NCBI GenBank assembly: GCA_029261295.1
Contig: JAJDBP010000029.1
Span: 1-64,000, forward strand
Direction: 5' to 3'
DNA: 64,000 nt
Source: Nitrospirales bacterium
Lineage (GTDB): Bacteria; Nitrospirota; Nitrospiria; Nitrospirales; UBA8639
Both the position numbers and the translations under genes were made by a program. The notes beneath the pieces were generated by a model. The model did not search any database, was not told the DNA's origin, and saw only the letters and a list, made by a program, of their open reading frames with translations. Below, piece by piece: positions 13,907 through 22,703 of this stretch. The stretch's first letter is position 1, and each line of letters opens with the position of its first letter.

Positions 13907-16900
13907 ATGTCAGAATTTGTTCACTTGCATGTCCACTCGGACTACTCTCCAATGCAAGGCGTCTCCCCACTCGAGGCTCTCTGCCAAACGGCTCGCGCAC
14001 AAGGCTCCCCTGCCCTTGCTCTCACCGACACCAATGGGCTCTATGGCGCCATTCGCTTTACCGAAGTCGCACAGGCCCATGGCTTGCGCCCAATCCTTGG
14101 AGCCGAACTCATCCACAAACAGCATCGTGCCATCCTCCTCGTGAAAGACCTGTATGGCTATGAGAATCTCTGTCGCCTACTCTCTCAACGCCATTGCGAC
14201 GCAGAATTTGACTGCATTACCGCCGTTCAAGCACACCGCCACGGACTGATTATTCTGTCAGACGACATTCCCGCTCTGAGGATCTGGAAGCGTCACTCCC
14301 CTGCCGACCTCTACGTTGAATTGACTCCTGGAACGCTCATGCACCAGGCCCTGGCCTTTAGTCGGCACACGAACCTACCCCCGGTAGCGACCAATCGGGT
14401 CCATTTTCTGAGTCCCAAAGAGTTTCCGTTGCATCAAACGCTTAGAGCGATTGCCCTCAACACGACACTTTCTCAATTACCTCACGACTCCTGTTGCGCT
14501 CCGCATCACTGGCTCATGCCACTCGACTCACTACAGGCGCAGTTCCCACACGTGCCTCATGCAATCAGCAATACCCTGAAAATCGCACAAGCCTGTTACA
14601 CGGACTGGTCCTTTCGAGAGACCATCTTTCCCAATTTCCGCCAACTCTCGGATGCTCATGCTGTCACTCAGCTTCAGGAAAAAACCTATGCCGGAGCAGA
14701 ATGGCGCTATGGAATCCCTTCGTCCGCTGTGATCGATCGCATCGAGCATGAATTAACCGTCATCCGAGACAAAGGCTATGCCCATTATTTTCTTGTTGTC
14801 GATGAAATTGTTCGCCAAGCCCCTCGCACCTGTGGGCGCGGTTCAGCGGCCGCTTCGATTGTGTCCTATTGCTTAGGCATTACCCATGTCGACCCCATCC
14901 GTCACAATTTGTTCTTCGAACGCTTTCTCAATCCTGGCCGTCATGATCCACCAGATATTGATATCGATTTTCCTTGGGATGAACGCGACCACATTATCGA
15001 TTTTGTCTTTGCTCGGTATGGCAGCCGACAAGCTGGCATGGTGGCCAACCACAATACCTTGGCCCCGCGCGCGGCAATTCGAGAAGTCGCGAAAGTCTAT
15101 GGTATGCCTCCGGCAGAAATGCGCCAGGTTAGCCAACTTCTAGCACGGCAACCTTCAGCTCTTGCCACCTTGCGAGAGCCATGGCCTGCCATTATTTCTC
15201 GTGCCCGCCAACTTCAAGGGCGACTTCGCCATCTCTCGGTGCATTGCGGCGGCATGGTGATTGTGCCGGACGATCTTCGCCGGTATGTGCCCGTTGAAGT
15301 GGCCACGAAAGGTGTTCCGGTTATTCAATGGGAAAAAGACCAAACCGAAGAAGCGGGGCTCGTCAAAATCGATCTTCTCGGCAATCGTTCCTTAGCAGTG
15401 ATCCGTGACGCCTTAGCAGCCATTGCCGAACACACTGGCAATCATATCGACTATGCCACATGGGATCCGATGCCTGACCCTGCGACACAAATCCTTATTC
15501 AACGAGGCGACACGATTGGCTGTTTTTATATTGAATCACCCGCCACCCGTTTGCTCCTCAAAAAACTCTGGACAGGTATGCCTGCTTATCGGCGGGCACA
15601 AGCTGATGTCTTTGAATATTTAGTGATTGTCTCTTCACTGATTCGTCCCGCCGCCAATCGATTTGTTCAACAATTTGTTCGACGCGCTCACGGCCAGAGC
15701 TATCACCCGCTTCATCCGTTAGTGGAAAACGTCCTGGCTGAGACGCATGGCATTATGGTGTATCAAGAAGACGTGACAAAGGTGGCGATGGGACTGGCAG
15801 GGTTTTCTGCTGAAGCAGGCGATCAACTGCGGAAAGTCTTAAGCAAGAAACATAAGCATCGGCAGCTCCAAGATTATCGTCAGCAATTTTTCGACAGGGC
15901 GCTTGTTCGAGGTGTCGAACTTCATACCATTCAAGCCGTCTGGGAGATGATTATGAGTTTTGTGGGCTATAGCTTTTGTAAGCCGCATTCGGCCAGTTAT
16001 GCGCAAGTATCCTTTAAGTCGGCGTATCTCCGCGCGCATTATCCCGCAGAATTCATGGCCGCCGTCATCAGCAATCAAGGTGGATTCTATTCCACTTTTG
16101 CCTACCTTTCCGAAGCACGCCGGATGGGGTTGACCATCCTTCCCTTAGATATCAACACCAGTGAATGGGCCTATCGTGGAATCGGCATGACACTCTGTCT
16201 TGGCTTTATGCAACTCAAAGGGCTGGAACGCGCATTCGTGACTCAATTCCTGGAAGAACGCCAACGTCATGGCGCTTATCGATCATTCCACGATTTTCTG
16301 ACTCGACTCAATCCCGAACCCGCACAGACTCGGCTGCTCATTCTTGCGGGCTGCTTCGACACCATTGCAGGCGAAGTTACTCGCCCTGGTCTGCTCTGGC
16401 GTCTCTATGCCATGTATCCATTCTCAGGTTTTTCCTCACAGCAAGCGTCATTGAGACACACCCCTTCTCTCTTCACAACTGCCCCGACGCTCCCAATTCC
16501 AAACGACTATACGCGTGAGCGCAAGATTCAACACGAAATTCAATTATTCGGATTTCCGCTTCAATGCCATCCCTTAACCCTGTATGCCCAACATTGGGCA
16601 GATCTGAATCTTACTCAAGCCATCGAAATGGCTTCACATGTTGGCAAGCAGATCACGATGATTGGATGGCTCATTACCGAAAAACCGGCTCTCACGAAAC
16701 ACGGCAAGTCGATGGCCTTCATGACGTTGGAAGACAGCACGGGGCTCTATGATGCCACATTATTTCCAAGCGTTTTCCAACAGTACGGGCCCTTACTCAC
16801 AACCGAACGCCCACTGTTACTCCAAGGGAAAGTTGAAGAAGAATTTGGAACAGTCACGATCACCGTCACGCAACTTCAGATTGTCGGGCAAGGGGACAGA

Positions 16901-16918
16901 CAGTTGGCTACAGCGTGA
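13907..16918 (+). CDS. dnaE2: Error-prone DNA polymerase III alpha-type subunit (ImuC/DnaE2)
   Basis: The 1003-residue protein has an N-terminal PHP domain (HLHVHSDYSPM from residue 5), the C-family polymerase core with the catalytic acids in PPDIDIDFPWDERD near residue 350, a GRGSAAASIVSYCLG motif just before it, a tandem HhH region and a C-terminal OB-fold (about 910-990). The length matches DnaE2/ImuC, which is 100-150 residues shorter than the replicative DnaE1. DnaE2 extends DNA past lesions and needs ImuB for access to the clamp. The ATG at 13907 is chosen because GAGGT lies 8 bases upstream; a TTG five codons earlier would overlap that site. With the S24 repressor and imuB it forms an SOS-mutagenesis cassette. 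No frameshift or missing catalytic residue is seen. Confidence 0.92.
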   Translation: MSEFVHLHVHSDYSPMQGVSPLEALCQTARAQGSPALALTDTNGLYGAIRFTEVAQAHGLRPILGAELIHKQHRAILLVKDLYGYENLCRLLSQRHCDAEFDCITAVQAHRHGLIILSDDIPALRIWKRHSPADLYVELTPGTLMHQALAFSRHTNLPPVATNRVHFLSPKEFPLHQTLRAIALNTTLSQLPHDSCCAPHHWLMPLDSLQAQFPHVPHAISNTLKIAQACYTDWSFRETIFPNFRQLSDAHAVTQLQEKTYAGAEWRYGIPSSAVIDRIEHELTVIRDKGYAHYFLVVDEIVRQAPRTCGRGSAAASIVSYCLGITHVDPIRHNLFFERFLNPGRHDPPDIDIDFPWDERDHIIDFVFARYGSRQAGMVANHNTLAPRAAIREVAKVYGMPPAEMRQVSQLLARQPSALATLREPWPAIISRARQLQGRLRHLSVHCGGMVIVPDDLRRYVPVEVATKGVPVIQWEKDQTEEAGLVKIDLLGNRSLAVIRDALAAIAEHTGNHIDYATWDPMPDPATQILIQRGDTIGCFYIESPATRLLLKKLWTGMPAYRRAQADVFEYLVIVSSLIRPAANRFVQQFVRRAHGQSYHPLHPLVENVLAETHGIMVYQEDVTKVAMGLAGFSAEAGDQLRKVLSKKHKHRQLQDYRQQFFDRALVRGVELHTIQAVWEMIMSFVGYSFCKPHSASYAQVSFKSAYLRAHYPAEFMAAVISNQGGFYSTFAYLSEARRMGLTILPLDINTSEWAYRGIGMTLCLGFMQLKGLERAFVTQFLEERQRHGAYRSFHDFLTRLNPEPAQTRLLILAGCFDTIAGEVTRPGLLWRLYAMYPFSGFSSQQASLRHTPSLFTTAPTLPIPNDYTRERKIQHEIQLFGFPLQCHPLTLYAQHWADLNLTQAIEMASHVGKQITMIGWLITEKPALTKHGKSMAFMTLEDSTGLYDATLFPSVFQQYGPLLTTERPLLLQGKVEEEFGTVTITVTQLQIVGQGDRQLATA

Positions 16919-16923
16919 ACAAC

Positions 16924-17082
16924 TTATTCGCCGACGCGAACCAGCATGCCTTTTTCTTTGCACACGTTGAACGTGTGATAAAACCACGCCACAATGACGC
17001 CAAAGAAGAACAGGTTTAAGCCGGTAGCCCAAAGGATATGATTGACGGAAATAATGCTATCGACAAGGACGGCGAACATGCC
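16924..17082 (-). pseudogene. C-terminal remnant of an ABC-2 permease gene
   Basis: This 52-codon stretch plus stop matches the last 52 residues of the complete permease at 18591-19382. Shared blocks include VAWFYHTFNV and CKEKGMLVRVGE followed by the stop codon, with about a quarter of residues changed. Upstream of the match the similarity ends abruptly and the frame has no start signal. It begins only five bases beyond the dnaE2 stop codon. It is best read as a diverged partial duplicate. The PEP-CTERM gene lies between this remnant and the intact copy. Confidence 0.85.
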
Positions 17083-17166
17083 ATCACATTTTAGAATTTC
17101 GATAGAGACAGGATTCATATCACCAGCCAAAGGATGAATCCATACTAAGCAGGGTCGCTAAACACA

Positions 17167-17201
17167 AAAGAGCCCCTGTCGTATGGGATCAGGGGCTCTT
17201 T
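17167..17201 (-). terminator. Intrinsic terminator downstream of the PEP-CTERM gene
   Basis: AAAGAGCCCCTG (17167-17178) and CAGGGGCTCTTT (17190-17201) make a perfect 12-bp stem with an 11-base loop. On the minus strand the stem is followed by a T-rich tail, consistent with termination of the gene ending at 17227. The stem is symmetric, so it may also stop plus-strand read-through from dnaE2. Confidence 0.85.
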
Positions 17202-17226
17202 AATAATAAATCCGCTGGCGCTTTGC

Positions 17227-18255
17227 TTAAATGTGTTTTCTCGTTCTCCATCGCAATGCAGCCAATCCCGCTAATCCCGTACCCAACAACAGCATCGTCG
17301 AGGGCTCGGGGATGGGGGCAGTGCCATTTTTAGGTGTAGCACTTAAGGATTTCTCTGTGGTCTGTGATTCGTTAAGTACGATTCCGTTTAAAGTCAGTTC
17401 CTGAAAAGTATCACCATTGCTAAACCCCAAACCGGGATTGCCAAAATAATTCCATTGTTGAGCGCAACCGGATGATCCACACTGTAAAAATTGGTTCGTG
17501 GTTGTATCAAAGTTCATGGCGAATGCCTGTGCCCCGCCACCCGGCCCATCCACCAAGTCCCAACTCCCAATTAAGAGACCATCTTTAAAGCCATCGATCA
17601 TCAAGGAGTTCAAATGCCGTCCTTCTATCAAACCATCGTCAAAGGTATCCCAATAGGAAAACATGCCGCTCATTGAATAGCCATTGGGCCCAGTCCATTC
17701 AAGATTAAATCCAGATGAGGAAGGTAGGTCTCCCACAAATAAGGTGCCTGCATCTTGTGCTTTATCTAGAGAGGAGTCCCCTAAGACCACTCCATTTAAC
17801 GTAAGACCCTGAAAAGAATCGTTATTAAAAAATCCTAATCCTGGGCTACCACTATTATTCCAGAATTGACCTTCCCCAGCTGAACCTCCCTGGAGAAAAC
17901 TATTCGTGTCCGTATTAAAACCAAATTGAAAGGCTGTAGCCCCAGCTCCTTGCCCATCAGCTAAGTTCCAGGTTCCAATCGGGGTACCATAGCGAAAGCC
18001 TTGGATCATCAGCGTGTCCAGACTGGTGGCATCAATAACCCCCGTTCCAATTAACGCATCATTAAAAGAGAAGGTGCCGGTCATGTAATACCCGTTATAC
18101 CCCACCCAGGAAAGATTCTGCGTGATCGCCTGAGCAGGGAGGCTGAAACCTAAGAGACACCAGGTTACACTCGATACCAGTATTGTAACGTGTCTCAATA
18201 CCTTGCTTCTCCATTTAGGTCCTAGTTGCCTTAATACATTCCACGCGACATGCAT
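17227..18255 (-). CDS. PEP-CTERM sorting-signal protein with internal duplication
   Basis: The 342-residue secreted protein has an N-terminal hydrophobic segment (ILVSSVTWCLLGFSLPAQA) as signal peptide. It ends with a textbook PEP-CTERM tripartite signal: PEPSTM, a hydrophobic helix LLLGTGLAGLAAL and the basic tail RWRTRKH. Such proteins are processed by exosortase and usually belong to the exopolysaccharide or biofilm matrix. The mature part consists of two related halves of about 140 residues, each with a GYxMxGxFSF/SY segment, an LMIxGFxxGxxIGxWxLxDG segment and an LTLNGxVL segment. I start at the ATG at 18255, where a GGGGGAG site precedes the codon by three bases. No exosortase gene lies in the window. 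The gene is followed by a strong terminator and appears to be transcribed alone. Confidence 0.88.
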   Translation of the reverse strand: MHVAWNVLRQLGPKWRSKVLRHVTILVSSVTWCLLGFSLPAQAITQNLSWVGYNGYYMTGTFSFNDALIGTGVIDATSLDTLMIQGFRYGTPIGTWNLADGQGAGATAFQFGFNTDTNSFLQGGSAGEGQFWNNSGSPGLGFFNNDSFQGLTLNGVVLGDSSLDKAQDAGTLFVGDLPSSSGFNLEWTGPNGYSMSGMFSYWDTFDDGLIEGRHLNSLMIDGFKDGLLIGSWDLVDGPGGGAQAFAMNFDTTTNQFLQCGSSGCAQQWNYFGNPGLGFSNGDTFQELTLNGIVLNESQTTEKSLSATPKNGTAPIPEPSTMLLLGTGLAGLAALRWRTRKHI

Positions 18256-18590
18256 AATCTCCCCCTCTCCTACATCGTCCAACCAAAAAAAAGTAAAAAT
18301 ATATAATTTGGTAAATGAATATTATTAGTCCTTTAGTTAGCCAAACGTCCTTTGCAGATCTTCATTTGGCTGGTTAACCCATCTTCAAAAACCATTCGGC
18401 CTTCTCCGGCATCTGAAGCAGATTACTGGGAAAAGGATCAGATAATCCCTCCCTCACTCTTGCCGACTTCGGGCATTTATGTTTGACCAGCGTTACGAAA
18501 TATGGGCGAAGGTGCCTCAAATTTAGCGAATCAGTCAACCCCCTCAAAAGAGGAAGAGTAGAAATACCTATTTATCATCACTCACCCACC
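18256..18590. other. Intergenic region between the ABC permease and the PEP-CTERM gene
   Basis: This stretch of about 335 bp holds the likely promoter region of the PEP-CTERM gene: an AT-rich block at about 18290-18330. No clear -35/-10 pair stands out. I see no RNA gene, no open frame with a ribosome-binding site and no terminator after the permease stop codon at 18591. Confidence 0.35.
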
Positions 18591-19382
18591 TTACTCGCCA
18601 ACACGAACGAGCATCCCTTTCTCTTTACATACATTGAAGGTGTGATAAAACCACGCCACAATGACGATAAAAAAGAATACGTTTAGGCCTGTTGCCCATA
18701 GAATATGAGTGACGGGAATGACTCCATCGACAAGCACGGCGCGCATACCTTCGAAAATATGAGCAGGCGGAACCATCCAGGCAATGGATTGTAGCCACGA
18801 TGGGAGAACTTCAAGCGGATAGAACACACACGAGATTGGCTGAAAGAGAAAGACCATTCCCCAGGCTAAGACTTCGGCTTGCTGACCGAATCTCATAATG
18901 ATTGAGGTGGTGAGGACGCCAATGATCCAACCTGATAGCACCAAGTTTAAAATAAATGGAAGTAGCGACAGCCCGATTTTCAACATATCATAGGAATAAA
19001 ATACCCAGGCAAAGACCATCATCAGACTGGCCACTGCGGTAACTTTTAAGATACTCATGATCATGGTTGAGGCCAGGTATTCTCCGACCGTTAATGGACT
19101 GGCAAAGAGGTTCATGAGATTTCGAGACCACATTTCTTCCAAAAAGGAGACGGCCACGCCTTGTTGAGATCGGAATAAGACGTCCCACAGAATTAGCGCT
19201 CCCAAGAAAAAGGCGACGGCTCCATGAAGGGACACTCCCGCATCCTTTAAATACATGGTGATGAAGCCCCACACCACAAGATCAAGAAAGGGCCAATAAA
19301 AAATCTCCAGCATGCGCGCAAAGCTGCGCTTATAGAGATACATGTGTCGAGAGAGTAACCCGCCTATTCGTCCTAGATTCAT
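18591..19382 (-). CDS. ABC-2 type transporter permease
   Basis: The 263-residue integral membrane protein has about six hydrophobic segments, the layout of ABC-2 permeases, and a conserved amphipathic N-terminus (LLSRHMYLYKRSFARMLEIFYWP). It would form the channel for the ATPase encoded just upstream, and the two genes overlap by four bases (ATGA), a sign of translational coupling. The substrate is not evident; related permeases export polysaccharides, drugs or lipids. The last 52 codons recur as a diverged fragment at 16924-17082. The gene is the last of a long minus-strand run that starts near tatC, although the 80-bp gap before moeA may hold a separate promoter. Confidence 0.88.
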   Translation of the reverse strand: MNLGRIGGLLSRHMYLYKRSFARMLEIFYWPFLDLVVWGFITMYLKDAGVSLHGAVAFFLGALILWDVLFRSQQGVAVSFLEEMWSRNLMNLFASPLTVGEYLASTMIMSILKVTAVASLMMVFAWVFYSYDMLKIGLSLLPFILNLVLSGWIIGVLTTSIIMRFGQQAEVLAWGMVFLFQPISCVFYPLEVLPSWLQSIAWMVPPAHIFEGMRAVLVDGVIPVTHILWATGLNVFFFIVIVAWFYHTFNVCKEKGMLVRVGE

Positions 19383-20131
19383 TTCCCTTTTGGCTCCCTC
19401 GCTAGTTTCAAAAAAACTTCTTCTAAATCCCGTTGCCCATAGCGTTGAACAATTTCGTCCGACGTGCCTTCCGCCACAATGTGGCCATGCTGCAAAAAGA
19501 TGATGCGATTGGACATCTCTTCCATTTCGCGCATGTTATGGGAGGTATAGAGAATACTTAAGCCAGCGGTTCGCTGATACTCCCTCAGAAATTCCTTGAT
19601 TTTATTTACGATGTCTGGATCTAAACTGGCCGTGGGTTCGTCTAAAAAGAGCACTTTGGGTTCCGTCATGAGTGCTTTGGCTAACGTCAGCCGAGACATT
19701 TGGCCTGACGACAATTTTCGAGTGAGTTTCTTTTGAATATCCTTCATCTCCAGTTTCTCAACAATAGTATCGACGCGCTCCTGAATGTTCTGCAGGTTAT
19801 AGAGTCGCGCAATCACTTTGAGATTTTCTTCGACCGTCAAGGAAAACGGCATGGAAATATAGGTTGAAGAGAAATTAACTTGTTGAAGAATACTTTCCCG
19901 ATGCTTGGCCAGATCAAGCCCAAACATATGAATCGTGCCTGAGGTAGGGGCAATCAATCCTAACAACATGTGAATGGTGGTGGTTTTTCCCGCACCATTC
20001 GGCCCCAACAGCCCTAAGATTTCACCTTCGTGAATATCAAACGAAATATTGTCGACGGCCGTAAAATCACCAAAACGCTTGGTCAAATTTCGTACTTCGA
20101 CAATGGGTGTAGACATGGGGACGGAGGACAT
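19379..20131 (-). CDS. ABC transporter ATP-binding protein
   Basis: The 250-residue ATPase has Walker A GPNGAGKTTT near residue 45, a Q-loop region (NFSSTYISMP), signature LSSGQMSRLTLAKAL near 143, Walker B KVLFLDEPTASLDP near 162 and switch His in YTSHNM near 199. It pairs with the ABC-2 permease at 18591-19382, with which its 3' end overlaps by four bases. The order ATPase-permease and the absence of a binding protein point to an exporter. An in-frame ATG five codons later (20116) is an alternative start; neither has a strong ribosome-binding site. The gene begins two bases after the hexahaem cytochrome stop codon, so it is co-transcribed with it. Confidence 0.92.
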   Translation of the reverse strand: MSSVPMSTPIVEVRNLTKRFGDFTAVDNISFDIHEGEILGLLGPNGAGKTTTIHMLLGLIAPTSGTIHMFGLDLAKHRESILQQVNFSSTYISMPFSLTVEENLKVIARLYNLQNIQERVDTIVEKLEMKDIQKKLTRKLSSGQMSRLTLAKALMTEPKVLFLDEPTASLDPDIVNKIKEFLREYQRTAGLSILYTSHNMREMEEMSNRIIFLQHGHIVAEGTSDEIVQRYGQRDLEEVFLKLAREPKGK

Positions 20132-20133
20132 GT

Positions 20134-20832
20134 TCAGAATAAAAATTCGCCGATTTTATCGGGCAGGTGGCAGGTTTCACACTTGTTACTGAGTACGTCG
20201 CCTTCATGTGTTTGTTTTCCATCATGGCACACCATGCAATCCGTCATCGTGGTCTTCCAAAGCTTGGAATCGGGAGGAAGATTAGGCTCATGTGGTTGAT
20301 CGTCAAGTTGGACATGTCCCCGGGGAATGACAATGGGATAGTTTTTTATGGGAGTCCCGTGTACAACACGAGAATGGCACGTTGTGCAGCCTTCTCCTTT
20401 ACCCCGCTGATCAAAGACTTTCATATGTTCGCGATGATCCATAATAAGTCCCACCTCTTTGACTGGTGCGGGCAAGTCTCGCGCAGGCAGCTCATTCACT
20501 CGTAGAATGGCACGATGACATCCCAGGCAGACGGAGGAATACACGTGCGACTGCAGATCATGGGGTTCGGTTGGGGTTCCAAAGAAAGTAATCGCGACAT
20601 CCTCTAGACCTGCGTACACCTTATCGTGGAGAAATCCTGATATCCCAGGTCTCACGTGGCAGTCCACACAGGTCACGTCTTTATGACTGGAGCCAACCCA
20701 GGAATCGTACGCCGGCTTAATCGTATGGCAACTGGCGCAAAAGGTAGGCTGATTGGTGAGGGGAATGGCTGCTGCCCCTCCTAAGGCCAACACGGCGAAC
20801 GTGGCCAGAATGAGGGTCAGACTTTTACCCAT
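20134..20832 (-). CDS. Membrane-anchored hexahaem c-type cytochrome (NapC/NirT-like)
   Basis: The 232-residue protein has an uncleaved N-terminal membrane helix (LTLILATFAVLALGGAAAIP) followed by six CxxCH haem sites: CASCH, CVDCH, CLGCH, CTTCH, CMVCH and CETCH. The first two, with their spacing and the WVGSSHKDVTCVDCH segment, resemble the NapC/NirT quinol-dehydrogenase family, which passes electrons from the quinone pool to periplasmic enzymes. Six haems exceed the four of classical NapC, so it may be a NapC-type head with an added domain. It lies between mobB and an ABC transporter in one minus-strand run, five bases after the mobB stop. A role in electron flow to or from a molybdoenzyme is inferred from context only. 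Confidence 0.85.
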   Translation of the reverse strand: MGKSLTLILATFAVLALGGAAAIPLTNQPTFCASCHTIKPAYDSWVGSSHKDVTCVDCHVRPGISGFLHDKVYAGLEDVAITFFGTPTEPHDLQSHVYSSVCLGCHRAILRVNELPARDLPAPVKEVGLIMDHREHMKVFDQRGKGEGCTTCHSRVVHGTPIKNYPIVIPRGHVQLDDQPHEPNLPPDSKLWKTTMTDCMVCHDGKQTHEGDVLSNKCETCHLPDKIGEFLF

Positions 20833-20837
20833 GGAAT

Positions 20838-21341
20838 TTATGAATCCGCTTGACGTGGAAATCTGGAAATAAGAAGCGTAGCCAACCCTTGCACATTATC
20901 TCGATCAAACCAGGGGACATCAACCTCTATCGGCTTGATGGAGGCGATAGCGAGTAATCCTTCAAGGGACACATCAACCTCCTTCAGTTCCTCTCGCACC
21001 ACCACAACTTTTGGGAACCCTTGGCTTTTCCAGCCTTCGGCAATGATGAGATCAATGTCTTGATTGATAAAGCGATCACGGATGTCTTCGACAGGAAGCT
21101 CCTCAACCACATCGGTAAACATGGCCAGGCTTCCCTTGGACAGGACGACTACTTGGCTCGCCCCTGCCCGCTTATGTCGCCAACTATCTTTGCCTTCAGT
21201 ATCAAGATCAAATCCATGCCCAGCATGTTTGATCGTGGCCACTCGATAGCCTTCTCCGGTCAATTCTAGGATTAATCGTTCGATGAGGGTGGTTTTGCCA
21301 CTGTTGGAACGACCCACGAAACACACAATAGGGGGTGCCAT
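20838..21341 (-). CDS. mobB: Molybdopterin-guanine dinucleotide biosynthesis adaptor MobB
   Basis: The 167-residue GTPase-like protein carries the P-loop GRSNSGKTTL near residue 10, the MobB motifs ATIKHAGHGFDLDTEGKDSWRHKRAGA (about 35-61) and LIIAEGWKSQGFPKVVVVR near 110. MobB assists MobA in attaching GMP to molybdopterin to make the MGD cofactor of DMSO-reductase-family enzymes. The N-terminal P-loop and the HxGHxFDxDxxGKDSxR pattern are diagnostic. It lies in the same direction and 79 bp downstream of moeA, and five bases before the cytochrome gene. mobA is not in the window. Confidence 0.93.
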   Translation of the reverse strand: MAPPIVCFVGRSNSGKTTLIERLILELTGEGYRVATIKHAGHGFDLDTEGKDSWRHKRAGASQVVVLSKGSLAMFTDVVEELPVEDIRDRFINQDIDLIIAEGWKSQGFPKVVVVREELKEVDVSLEGLLAIASIKPIEVDVPWFDRDNVQGLATLLISRFPRQADS

Positions 21342-21420
21342 GTTGAAACCTGCATATTCTTTTATAAATTTCAGGAATAATTAATTCCTGTCGTATGAAA
21401 TGAACAAAACAATAAACCGC

Positions 21421-22647
21421 TTAAAAATTTCTTGATAATAATTGCACATTCACGACATCACCGGGTTGAAGTGCTTCCACTTCTTCCGGCACATCAATAA
21501 ATCCATTGGCCTTCACCATCGACGTTAAAATTCCAGAGCCTTGTTTACCAGTCGTTCTAACCACTAAGGCGCCATTTTCATGACTGAGAACTCCTCGAAG
21601 TAAATGCCGACGATCGGTTTGCTTGGAAAATTTTTCTTGGAAAATGGCTTTCACTGTCGGACGTTCCCAAGTGGCATGACCTCCGAGTTTCAGCATGGCC
21701 GGCCGAACCAATTGATCAAAGGTGACCATGGACGACACGGGATTCCCTGGTAGTCCAAACGCCAATTTCCCTTGAATTTTGCCAAAGGCCACCGGCTGCC
21801 CCGGACGAATGGCTAATTTCCAAAAGTTCATATCGGCCCCAAGCTCGGCAAATACCGGTTTGGTGAAATCATAATCTCCCATCGACACGCCACCGGAGAG
21901 GACCAGAATGTCACAGGTCAACCCTTGGCGAATTTTGTCTTTGAGAGAATCCGGGTTATCTTTGGCTATGCCTAATAAGACAGGAATGCCTCCAGCTTCT
22001 TGTACACCGGCGGCAATGCCATAGCTATTAGAGTTCACAATTTTATTCTCATCGAAGGACTCATCCAGATCAGCCAACTCATCCCCGGTTGAAAGAATCC
22101 CGACGCGTGGCCGTTGATGAACCAGCACAAAGGATTTCGCCAGAATGGCCAACATGCCGATCTCTCCCGACCGAAGTTGCGTGCTTTTGGAAATAATACA
22201 CTCCCCTTCTTGAACGTCATCTCCCTTTGGTCGAATATTCGCACCGTGTCCGTATTCGGAGAGCATGATGCGCACGGAAGATTCGGAGGGTTCTGTATAT
22301 TCAATCCGAACAACGGTATCGGCTCCCGCCGGCATGGGGGCCCCGGTCATAATGCGAATGGCTTCCCCTGGCCCCACGGACTTGGTCGCCACGGCCCCAG
22401 CGGCCACATCTTCAACCACCTTCAATTCAGGAATTTTGGTAATCGCATGGTCCTGTTTAATATCAGCCCACCGAACGGCAAACCCATCCATGGCCGAGTT
22501 GTCCCAAGGAGGATTCGCGCGCGGAGCAATAATATCTTCTCCTAGCACACGCCCCAGCGCATCGAGTAACCCCACTTTTTCACACCCCAACACACTGGTT
22601 GCGTCTAATACAATTTTTTGGGCAGCAGTTAATGACGTTAAAGACAT
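21421..22647 (-). CDS. moeA: Molybdopterin molybdotransferase MoeA
   Basis: The 408-residue protein is a full-length MoeA. The N-terminal domain has NPPWDNSAMDGFAVR near residue 42, the MPAGADTVVRIE segment follows, then the MogA-like domain III with STGDEL near 190 and LSGGVSMGDYDF near 250, and the C-terminal domain has GLPGNPVSSMVTF near 315. MoeA inserts molybdate into adenylated molybdopterin, the step after Mog. Its neighbours mog, mobB and mrp supply the rest of the late cofactor path. The gene is preceded by a 56-bp gap after mrp and followed by mobB at 79 bp. The start has no strong ribosome-binding site. Confidence 0.95.
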   Translation of the reverse strand: MSLTSLTAAQKIVLDATSVLGCEKVGLLDALGRVLGEDIIAPRANPPWDNSAMDGFAVRWADIKQDHAITKIPELKVVEDVAAGAVATKSVGPGEAIRIMTGAPMPAGADTVVRIEYTEPSESSVRIMLSEYGHGANIRPKGDDVQEGECIISKSTQLRSGEIGMLAILAKSFVLVHQRPRVGILSTGDELADLDESFDENKIVNSNSYGIAAGVQEAGGIPVLLGIAKDNPDSLKDKIRQGLTCDILVLSGGVSMGDYDFTKPVFAELGADMNFWKLAIRPGQPVAFGKIQGKLAFGLPGNPVSSMVTFDQLVRPAMLKLGGHATWERPTVKAIFQEKFSKQTDRRHLLRGVLSHENGALVVRTTGKQGSGILTSMVKANGFIDVPEEVEALQPGDVVNVQLLSRNF

Positions 22648-22703
22648 ACTATGACCAATTTTCTCAAGACAATTTTCTGTGTATACATGGTCTTACTAAA
22701 CAA

